A stretch of DNA of 53,145 bases from Eubacteriales bacterium (GTDB taxonomy: Bacteria > Bacillota > Clostridia > Oscillospirales > Butyricicoccaceae). The position numbers and the translations under genes are program-made. This document shows positions 16,989-22,929 of the stretch, one piece after another. Below the pieces are notes generated by a model. That model did no database searches, was not told where the DNA came from, and worked only from the letters and a program-made list of their open reading frames with translations. The first letter of the stretch is position 1, and each line of letters opens with the position of its first letter. The stretch spans positions 1-53,145 of the forward strand of contig JAUNGQ010000011.1 in NCBI GenBank assembly GCA_030524285.1, given 5' to 3'.

Positions 16989-17017
16989 ATCGTACCGTAT
17001 GTGCCTGACAAATACAA
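16989..17017 (-). promoter_or_regulatory. Candidate promoter of the DMT transporter gene
   Basis: On the minus strand TTGTAT, 17 bp, TACGAT; divergent from the but promoter about 35 bp away. Confidence 0.4.
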
Positions 17018-17035
17018 GTACACATTTATTGGCAA

Positions 17036-17060
17036 ATTCCGTCAACCTGCTTGACGGAAT
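17036..17060. promoter_or_regulatory. Inverted repeat over the but -35 box (candidate operator)
   Basis: ATTCCGTCAA-CCTGC-TTGACGGAAT, 10 bp perfect arms and 5 bp centre. The right arm contains the -35 hexamer of but. No T-tract follows on either strand, so an operator is more likely than a terminator. Confidence 0.55.
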
Positions 17061-17079
17061 CCTCATATACTGGTAAAAT
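17051..17079 (+). promoter_or_regulatory. Promoter of but
   Basis: TTGACG, 17 bp, TAAAAT. It gives a leader of about 85 nt ending in a GGAGGAG ribosome site. Confidence 0.7.
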
Positions 17080-17169
17080 AATTTATGTAAAAAGTGGTCA
17101 TTTTTGTTGTTTTTGCACATATTTTTATGCTTTTATGATTATTTTATGATAAATGGAGGAGTATTATCT

Positions 17170-18510
17170 ATGGATTATCAGGCACTCTATCAAAGTAAGC
17201 TGACTACCGCGGAAGAAGCTGCAAAGGTTGTCAAGAGCGGTGACTGGGTTGATTTCGGCTGGTGTACCGGCACACCGGATGTATTGGACAAGGCGCTGGC
17301 TGCACGTGCAGAAGAGCTGGTTGATGTCAATATTCGCGGTGGCATCCTGTTGACGCCGCTGGCTATTGCGCAGGTTCCAAATGCAAACAAGCATTTCTCC
17401 TGGAATTCCTGGCATATGAGCGGCATTGAACGTAAAATGATTAACGACGGCATTGCATACTATGCACCGCTTCGTTATTCCGAGCTGCCGCGCTGGTATC
17501 GCGAGAGCATCTGCCCGCCGGATGTTGTTATGATTCAGGTAGCTCCGATGGACAAGCACGGCTACTTCAACTTTGGCCCGAACGCCTCTCATCTGGCTGC
17601 CGTTTGTGAAACTGGCAAAAAAATTATCGTAGAAGTAAACAAGAACATGCCGCGCTGCCTTGGCGGCTTTGAAGAAGGCGTACATATCACCGATGTCGAT
17701 ATGATTGTAGAGGGTGATAACCCGCCGATTCATACCATGGGCAGTGTAGCTGCTACTGAGATCGATGAAACCGTTGCCAAGCTGATTGTAGAGGAAATTC
17801 CGAACGGTGCATGTTTACAGCTGGGTATTGGCGGTATGCCAAATGCAGTTGGTTCCCTGATTGCACAATCCGATCTGAAGGATCTGGGCGTACATACAGA
17901 AATGTATGTTGACGGTTTTGTTGACATGGCTGCTGCCGGCAAGCTGACCTGCTCCAAGAAGACCATCGATAAGGGCCGTCAGGTATTTGCATTCGGTGCA
18001 GGCACACAGAAAATGTATGATTACATGGATGACAACCCGGCTCTGATGAGCGCTCCGGTTGGTTATACCAATGACTCCCGCGTTATCTCTCAGATTGACA
18101 ACTTTATGTCTATCAACAATGCAGTTGACCTTGACTTGACCGGTCAGATCAATGCAGAATCCGCCGGTACCAAGCATATCAGCGGCGCAGGCGGACAGTT
18201 GGACTTCGTGCTGGGTGCATACCTGTCCAATGGCGGCAAGAGCTTTATCTGCTGCTCCTCTACGTTCTCTACCCGCAGCGGTGAGCTAAAGAGCCGTATT
18301 GTTCCAACCCTGACTCCTGGTTCTACAGTTACCGATACCCGTACCAATACCCATTACCTCGTAACAGAGTATGGCAAGGTTTGCCTGAAGGGTCTGTCTA
18401 CATGGGAACGTGCAGAAGCAATTATCTCCGTTGCTCATCCGCAGTTCCGTGAGGAACTGATCAAGGAAGCTGAAAAGCTTAAGATCTGGAGAACTTCTAA
18501 CCGCAGATAA
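17170..18510 (+). CDS. but: Butyryl-CoA:acetate CoA-transferase (family I CoA-transferase)
   Basis: Transfers CoA from butyryl-CoA to acetate, the last step of butyrate formation in many gut Clostridia. The 446 aa start [17 protein letters not shown] and contain [30 protein letters not shown] and [16 protein letters not shown], a set typical of gut But proteins rather than 4-hydroxybutyrate CoA-transferases. [14 protein letters not shown] holds the catalytic Glu that forms the glutamyl-CoA thioester. The C-terminal CoA-binding part includes [20 protein letters not shown]. The ATG at 17170 has GGAGGAG 9 nt upstream; an upstream hydrophobic extension in frame to 17104 has no ribosome site. Substrate assignment among butyryl, propionyl or other acyl-CoA rests on resemblance. 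Confidence 0.85.
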   Translation: MDYQALYQSKLTTAEEAAKVVKSGDWVDFGWCTGTPDVLDKALAARAEELVDVNIRGGILLTPLAIAQVPNANKHFSWNSWHMSGIERKMINDGIAYYAPLRYSELPRWYRESICPPDVVMIQVAPMDKHGYFNFGPNASHLAAVCETGKKIIVEVNKNMPRCLGGFEEGVHITDVDMIVEGDNPPIHTMGSVAATEIDETVAKLIVEEIPNGACLQLGIGGMPNAVGSLIAQSDLKDLGVHTEMYVDGFVDMAAAGKLTCSKKTIDKGRQVFAFGAGTQKMYDYMDDNPALMSAPVGYTNDSRVISQIDNFMSINNAVDLDLTGQINAESAGTKHISGAGGQLDFVLGAYLSNGGKSFICCSSTFSTRSGELKSRIVPTLTPGSTVTDTRTNTHYLVTEYGKVCLKGLSTWERAEAIISVAHPQFREELIKEAEKLKIWRTSNRR

Positions 18511-18525
18511 TCTGTTTCATACGAA

Positions 18526-18551
18526 AAGCCGGTGGCCAATGCCACCGGCTT
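18526..18551. terminator. Bidirectional terminator between but and xpt
   Basis: AAGCCGGTGGC-CAAT-GCCACCGGCTT, 11 bp perfect stem. Confidence 0.85.
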
Positions 18552-18576
18552 ATATATTTTCCAAAAGGAAAAGGAA

Positions 18577-19155
18577 TCAACGACGGAAGGTCAGACTGCC
18601 TGTTGCCGCATCCATTGCATCGACAATTGCCAGCGATTCCAGACGAACACCGCGTTCACGCAGCAGCTTACCGCCCTCCTGAAATCCCTTTTCAATTGCA
18701 ATACCAACGCCCTCCAGTGTTGCGCCGGATTCCTCAATGATATCAAGCAAGCCGTTTACTGCACAGCCATTTGCAAGGAAGTCATCGATAACCAGAATAT
18801 GGTCATCCGGCGACAGGAACTTTTTGGATACAATCACGTCATATACGCGTTTATGTGTGAAGGACTGTACCTTAGCGGCATATACTGCGCCATCAATATT
18901 GATTGACTGGGCCTTTTTTGCAAACACAACAGGAACATCAAATGCTTCTGCAACAACACATGCAATGCCTATACCGGATGCCTCAATGGTCAGGATTTTA
19001 TTGATCGGCGCATCTGCAAACAGTCGCTTCCATTCTCTTCCCATTGCTGCAAACAGCTTAACATCCATCTGATGATTCAAAAAGCTGTCTACCTTGAGTA
19101 CATTTCCTTCCTTGACTGCTCCATTTTTGCGAATGTATTCCTCTAAAAGCTCCAT
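18577..19155 (-). CDS. xpt: Xanthine phosphoribosyltransferase
   Basis: Salvage enzyme of 192 aa converting xanthine plus PRPP to XMP. Landmarks are [36 protein letters not shown], and the PRPP-binding loop [17 protein letters not shown]; the length is standard. In many Firmicutes xpt has a guanine riboswitch, but the 50 nt leader here is too short and lacks its conserved core. Instead a perfect inverted repeat covers the transcription start, suggesting a repressor. Confidence 0.95.
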   Translation of the reverse strand: MELLEEYIRKNGAVKEGNVLKVDSFLNHQMDVKLFAAMGREWKRLFADAPINKILTIEASGIGIACVVAEAFDVPVVFAKKAQSINIDGAVYAAKVQSFTHKRVYDVIVSKKFLSPDDHILVIDDFLANGCAVNGLLDIIEESGATLEGVGIAIEKGFQEGGKLLRERGVRLESLAIVDAMDAATGSLTFRR

Positions 19156-19177
19156 ACCCGCATAGATCCTTTCTATT

Positions 19178-19208
19178 GTTCAATTATGATACATTTTTAT
19201 AATTGAAC
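19178..19208. promoter_or_regulatory. Candidate operator at the xpt transcription start
   Basis: GTTCAATTAT, 11 bp, ATAATTGAAC: 10 bp perfect arms lying directly after the -10 box. The position fits a roadblock or start-site repressor. The regulator is unknown. Confidence 0.5.
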
Positions 19209-19210
19209 AT

Positions 19211-19239
19211 ATCGTACCACATTCTATAGGCTCTTGCAA
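19211..19239 (-). promoter_or_regulatory. xpt promoter
   Basis: On the minus strand TTGCAA, 17 bp, TACGAT. Confidence 0.6.
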
Positions 19240-19257
19240 GCATGTTTTGTCAAAGAC

Positions 19258-19272
19258 TGACAGTTTTTGTCA
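19258..19272. repeat. Palindrome TGACA-GTTTT-TGTCA
   Basis: Overlaps the modC stop codon and lies about 20 bp upstream of the xpt -35 box. It differs at one of 15 positions from the palindrome core at 53059-53073 upstream of the carbamate kinase gene. Confidence 0.4.
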
Positions 19273-20259
19273 ATCCAAAAAGAAATGCAGATTTTCCTCA
19301 TCTGCGGACAGTGTGATGCGCTGTCCACCAATCGGTAGCTCTGGGCTGCCTCTGGCGGTTTCCCACAGCAGAGTGCCATGTGCAGTTTCTATTTCAACCT
19401 GGCTGCTGTAAATCCCCGGCAGGATACGCCTTACAACACCGGAATATGTCAGGCTGTCATTTTCCCTTGCCGGCCTGAGATGCTCCGGACGAATGCCAAT
19501 TGACTGCATAGCAGGCTTTTCCTGCTCCAGATCTTCGGGTACGGGAATAAAATTTCGCATACCGGTCAGCTCTGCACATGCGCGTGTCTTTGGCTGCTTC
19601 CAAAGCTCAATACACGGTCCATATTCTACAATTTTTCCATCTGATACTACCGCTGCATGTGAACACAGCTGCAAAGCCTCGGAAAAATCATGCGTTACCA
19701 GCAGCGATACACCGCTATGCTGCTCCATAACCTCTGCCATCTGTCGCCTCACCTGCCCGCGCAGATGAGTATCCAACGCAGAAAACGGCTCATCCAGCAG
19801 CAAAACCTCTGGCTCCGCCGCCAGCATACGCGCCAAAGCAGTGCGCTGTTTTTGTCCACCGGAAAGCTGCGTCGGGCGAAGCCCAGCCAACCCCGTCAGC
19901 TGAAACCGTTCCAGCAGCATGCTGCATCTTTGCTGCTTTCCCGCTTTTGTACCCGTCATCCCCAGCATGATATTGCCGGCGACTGTTTTATTTTCAAATA
20001 AAGCATACTGTTGGAATAAATAGCCCGCATGACGCTTCTGCGGCGGAAGGAAGAGCTTTTTTGTAGAGTCATACCAAATATCCTGTCCTGCGGTAATGCG
20101 TCCGTCATCGGGCGTCTCAATGCCCGCAATGCAACGTAGGAGCATACTCTTTCCGCTGCCGGAAGCGCCGATCACAGCAGTTGGTTCATCCGGAAACTCC
20201 ACCTGCATGGTAAGAGAAAAGTCACCCAGCTTTTTGCAGATATCCACATACAGGCTCAT
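19270..20259 (-). CDS. modC: Molybdate ABC transporter ATP-binding protein
   Basis: ATPase of the molybdate importer, 329 aa. Walker A GASGSGKSMLLRC, Q-loop region YLFQQYALFENKTV, signature LSGGQKQRTALARMLA, Walker B VLLLDEPFSALD and H-loop LLVTHDFSEAL are all intact. The C-terminal 80 residues (SIGIRPEHLRPARE onward) form a regulatory tail. The start overlaps the modB stop by 4 bp (ATGA). Last gene of modABC; no strong terminator is visible before the xpt promoter, so some read-through into xpt is possible. Confidence 0.9.
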   Translation of the reverse strand: MSLYVDICKKLGDFSLTMQVEFPDEPTAVIGASGSGKSMLLRCIAGIETPDDGRITAGQDIWYDSTKKLFLPPQKRHAGYLFQQYALFENKTVAGNIMLGMTGTKAGKQQRCSMLLERFQLTGLAGLRPTQLSGGQKQRTALARMLAAEPEVLLLDEPFSALDTHLRGQVRRQMAEVMEQHSGVSLLVTHDFSEALQLCSHAAVVSDGKIVEYGPCIELWKQPKTRACAELTGMRNFIPVPEDLEQEKPAMQSIGIRPEHLRPARENDSLTYSGVVRRILPGIYSSQVEIETAHGTLLWETARGSPELPIGGQRITLSADEENLHFFLD

Positions 20260-20936
20260 CGACCCCTTCCCCCTTTCCGGCGTACATATATGCTGTTCCA
20301 GATATTGACTACAAGCATGCCTGCAAACGACATCAGACAGATAATGACAGCCCAGAACAATGCTTCGCTGTAATGCGATTGGCCTGCCTGTACAGCGGAA
20401 TAAATCGCAACTGACATCGTCTGTGTTTTGCCCGGAATATTGCCGGCAATCATAATGGTTGCACCAAATTCACCCAATGCACGGGCAAACGTCAAAACGG
20501 TTCCCGCAGCAATGCCCGGTGCACAACCCGGCAGAGTCACTTGTCGGAAAATATTCCACTCGCTCATGCCCAATGTCCGTCCGGCTGCAGCCAGATCCGG
20601 GTCTAACTGTTCCATCGCGCCCCGTACTGTGCGGTACATCAGCGGAAAAGAAACCACAGTTGCAGCAATCACACCTGCTGTCGGTGTAAAGATAATGGAG
20701 ATATCGAGCGCTTGCAGCAACGCACCAACGGGGCCACGTTTTCCTAACAGCAACAGAAGGGCAAATCCGACAACTGTCGGCGGCAATACCATCGGCAGTG
20801 TCAGAATACCATCCAACAATGCCTGTGCACGATGAATGCGCAGTACCAGCCATGCCGCTGCAATGCCAAGTACAACGGAACATGCCGTTGCCAGCAATGC
20901 AATTTTCAATGTCAGTACAAATGGTGTCACATCCAC
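20256..20936 (-). CDS. modB: Molybdate ABC transporter permease
   Basis: Inner-membrane permease of 226 aa with five or six helices. The EAA loop is RALGEFGATIMIAGNIPGKTQTM, the wording typical of ModB, and the N-terminal LPMVLPPTVVGFALLLLLG is also typical. Overlaps modC by 4 bp; modA lies 37 bp upstream. Confidence 0.92.
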   Translation of the reverse strand: MDVTPFVLTLKIALLATACSVVLGIAAAWLVLRIHRAQALLDGILTLPMVLPPTVVGFALLLLLGKRGPVGALLQALDISIIFTPTAGVIAATVVSFPLMYRTVRGAMEQLDPDLAAAGRTLGMSEWNIFRQVTLPGCAPGIAAGTVLTFARALGEFGATIMIAGNIPGKTQTMSVAIYSAVQAGQSHYSEALFWAVIICLMSFAGMLVVNIWNSIYVRRKGGRGR

Positions 20937-20973
20937 CTGCCTTCACCTGTCCTTCTGGTAAAATTCCACTCCG

Positions 20974-21798
20974 TTACTGCGCCACGCCGAAGCCATATGC
21001 TTCAAATACTGCTGCCGCATCCTCGGACTGCAAAAATGTGAGAAAATCTGTTGCTGCGTTGTTTTCCGCGCCGTCTATCGTCAATGCAATCGGATATACA
21101 ACCGGATCGCAGCTGTCTTCCGGCGCTGCGCAGACAACCTTGACAGCATCCGTCACAGCGGCATCGGTTGCATATACAATACCTGCATCCGCCTCACCTG
21201 TTTCACACCATGCCAGAACCTGACGGACATCCGAGCCAAGCACTGCCTTTGCAGATACGGTATCCCAGATACCCAGAGTAGTCAAAATATCCTTTGCATA
21301 CTGTCCTGCCGGCACGCTCTCCGGATCGCCAATTGCAACTGCTTTCACGGTATTCTCTGCCAAATCATGAAAGGAAGTAACCGCATCGTCATCGGCCGGT
21401 GTTACGAGAACAGCCTCATTTGTCAAAAGATCACTGCGGCTGTCTGTATCAATCAGCTTCTCCTCTTCCAGTGTATCCATCTGCGTCTGTGCCGCAGACA
21501 GGAAGATATCACATGGCGCGCCATTTTCAATCTGGCTCTGCAAATCACCGGAAGACGCATAGTTTGCAGAAATCTCTACATCCGGATTTGTCTCATTGTA
21601 ATCTGCAATCAGCTCGTCCATGCAGTCCGTCATACTCTTTGCAGCATAGACTATCACCTCACCGCCTGCCGTACTGCTGGCACCACTTCCAGTTGTACCA
21701 CTGTCAGTGATATTTCCCGATGAACTGCCGCAGCCTGTCAGCGCCCCCACTGTCATCGCTATTGTCAGAAAACCAATTGCCAATCCTTTGCATTTCAT
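20974..21798 (-). CDS. modA: Molybdate-binding lipoprotein
   Basis: Substrate-binding protein of 274 aa. It has a lipoprotein signal (MKCKGLAIGFLTIAMTVG then ALTGCGSSSG, lipidated Cys at about 24) followed by a Gly/Ser/Thr-rich linker. The mature part has ModA motifs VIVYAAKSMTDCMDELIADY, YASSGDLQSQIENGAPCDIF and ADAGIVYATDA. The ATG at 21798 has GGAGG 8 nt upstream; the longer frame to 21825 lacks one. Transcribed from its own promoter under a ModE-like operator. Molybdate uptake would serve molybdoenzymes encoded elsewhere. Confidence 0.92.
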   Translation of the reverse strand: MKCKGLAIGFLTIAMTVGALTGCGSSSGNITDSGTTGSGASSTAGGEVIVYAAKSMTDCMDELIADYNETNPDVEISANYASSGDLQSQIENGAPCDIFLSAAQTQMDTLEEEKLIDTDSRSDLLTNEAVLVTPADDDAVTSFHDLAENTVKAVAIGDPESVPAGQYAKDILTTLGIWDTVSAKAVLGSDVRQVLAWCETGEADAGIVYATDAAVTDAVKVVCAAPEDSCDPVVYPIALTIDGAENNAATDFLTFLQSEDAAAVFEAYGFGVAQ

Positions 21799-21813
21799 GA
21801 AAAACCTCCAAAT

Positions 21814-21837
21814 CGTTATTCTCATTCAAGTATAACG
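21814..21837. promoter_or_regulatory. ModE-like operator upstream of modA
   Basis: CGTTATTCT-CATTCA-AGTATAACG: 9 bp arms with one mismatch and a 6 bp centre, resembling the proteobacterial ModE site with its CGnTATAT and ATATAACG halves. It covers the modA -10 box and start site. No modE gene is in the window. Confidence 0.55.
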
Positions 21838-21856
21838 CTTGTTTAGATTTTGTCAA
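21829..21856 (-). promoter_or_regulatory. modABC promoter
   Basis: On the minus strand TTGACA, 16 bp, TATACT; the -10 box is inside the ModE-like operator. Confidence 0.7.
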
Positions 21857-21896
21857 CTGTTCAAATCTGTTTTACAGAATGTGTTTTCTTTCAGGC

Positions 21897-22124
21897 ATGA
21901 GAAAAGGCCGTTCCGCTCTCCTACAGAACAGCCCTTTCGCTGATTAACAAAGTACCGTCTCACATAATTTCCTTAACCGAACCGGCACATACGATTTCCG
22001 AATCTGTGTACCCAGAAGGCATGCTACCTGATACCGGCAACGGATATTCCGGACACTGCGTATGATCTTTCCCCTTACCATCCACAGATAAACACCCGGC
22101 TATCCACCGGAAATTGTACTTTAT
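21897..22124 (-). ncRNA. Probable structured non-coding RNA, about 225 nt, unassigned
   Basis: A consensus promoter (22131-22158) and a terminator (21900-21937) on the minus strand enclose a stretch with no credible ORF. The ends are complementary: AAAGUAC-AAUUUCC at the 5' end (22122-22109) pairs with GGAAAUU (21972-21966) and GUACUUU (21955-21949), a 14 bp closing stem with a 10 nt bulge on the 3' side. Inside, AUCUGUG (22089-22083) pairs with CACAGAU (22008-22002). Further hairpins include CCGG-UGGAUAG-CCGG and CGGA-AUA-UCCG. The closed, bulged rod is reminiscent of 6S RNA, but I cannot match 6S, SRP, RNase P or known riboswitch cores. modA downstream has its own promoter, so this is probably not a modA leader. 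Confidence 0.55.
21900..21937 (-). terminator. Terminator of the structured RNA
   Basis: On the minus strand AAAGGGCTGTTC pairs with GAACGGCCTTT (one bulge, one G-U), followed by TTTTCTC. Confidence 0.65.
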
Positions 22125-22130
22125 ATATTT

Positions 22131-22158
22131 ATTATAGCAACTTTCCTGTCATTGTCAA
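22131..22158 (-). promoter_or_regulatory. Consensus promoter of the structured RNA
   Basis: On the minus strand TTGACA, 16 bp, TATAAT, both hexamers exact consensus. Transcript start near 22124. Confidence 0.75.
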
Positions 22159-22214
22159 TAATTTTTTCATTTTGCACAAAAATATTATAGAATATTAAAA
22201 ATTTATGTATGTTT

Positions 22215-22718
22215 CTATACAATCGTGACAATTCTACCTTCCCGCAGGGATTTCTGTACATTGATCAGCCTTTGATTTCTGCTGCCCCGGAACCGCAGGG
22301 TCAGATCTCGCTGCGCTTCGATAAACGGGCCATCCACCAGAACATCACACTGCCGGAGCAGCATACCCACTGCCGGATCTTCCAGCCGCAACAGCTGTTC
22401 CCATGTATAACCGGAATACGCCATAATATGCTTGCCACCCTGCTTTAAGACACGCACCAGTTCTGCCAGCGGCTCAGGCTGGCAAAACGGTTCGCCGCCC
22501 GAAAGTGTAACTCCGGAAATCAGTGGGTTTGCCTGTATTTCCGACAAAAGTCGTGAAATCGGCACCACATACCCGGACGCAAAATCGTGCGTCTGCGGGT
22601 TATGGCAGCCGGGACAGCCATGTGGGCAACCCTGTGTAAAAATAACAAAGCGGATGCCGGGGCCATCAACGATGGACTCGTCGATGACTCCGGCAATGCG
22701 GAGGTTATAATCCTTCAT
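22215..22718 (-). CDS. nrdG: Anaerobic ribonucleotide reductase activating protein (radical SAM)
   Basis: Radical SAM activase of 167 aa that installs the glycyl radical on NrdD. The N-terminus NLRIAGVIDESIVDGPGIRF leads to the cluster motif GCPHGCPGCHNPQTHDF (CxxxCxxC), then TLSGGEPFCQPEPLAELV for SAM binding. It follows the small glycyl-radical ORF by 3 bp and is clearly co-transcribed with the nrdD genes. Confidence 0.95.
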   Translation of the reverse strand: MKDYNLRIAGVIDESIVDGPGIRFVIFTQGCPHGCPGCHNPQTHDFASGYVVPISRLLSEIQANPLISGVTLSGGEPFCQPEPLAELVRVLKQGGKHIMAYSGYTWEQLLRLEDPAVGMLLRQCDVLVDGPFIEAQRDLTLRFRGSRNQRLINVQKSLREGRIVTIV

Positions 22719-22721
22719 CTT

Positions 22722-22904
22722 TTATGCTCTATAACGAATATCATGCTTGACACGGTCATGCTCCTCAGCACGCTTCGCGTTGTTAAAACGGTCCAGTGTG
22801 CCTACCAGATAACCGGTAATACGGCGGATACGCTCAAAGCCAACGCCTTCGCCTACCATTTGTTCGCCTTTTTCGTTGTATGTGATGTGATTGAGTTCGT
22901 TCAT
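22722..22904 (-). CDS. Separate glycyl-radical domain of class III ribonucleotide reductase (60 aa)
   Basis: Starts at an ATG at 22904 with AAGGAGGG 8 nt upstream, ends 3 bp before nrdG. The 60 residues end with ERIRRITGYLVGTLDRFNNA then KRAEEHDRVKH. This matches the C-terminal glycyl-radical segment of single-chain NrdD proteins (E. coli has RVCGYLG at the radical glycine and a similar K/R/V/KH tail). The large NrdD upstream lacks this segment. I infer that this mini-protein carries the radical glycine and docks onto NrdD. The frame continues upstream to 23159, but that part overlaps nrdD and is an artefact. Confidence 0.8.
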   Translation of the reverse strand: MNELNHITYNEKGEQMVGEGVGFERIRRITGYLVGTLDRFNNAKRAEEHDRVKHDIRYRA

Positions 22905-22929
22905 TATGATGCCCTCCTTACAAATACTG

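Noticed and set aside
18532-18906. Plus-strand frame over xpt
   Set aside because: Complement-strand shadow of xpt with no ribosome site.
19156-19210. Purine riboswitch ahead of xpt
   Set aside because: The leader is about 50 nt and lacks the conserved riboswitch core.
21897-22124. Riboswitch controlling modABC
   Set aside because: A terminator closes the RNA and modA has its own consensus promoter and ModE-like operator downstream, so a leader role is less likely. Not excluded without transcript data.
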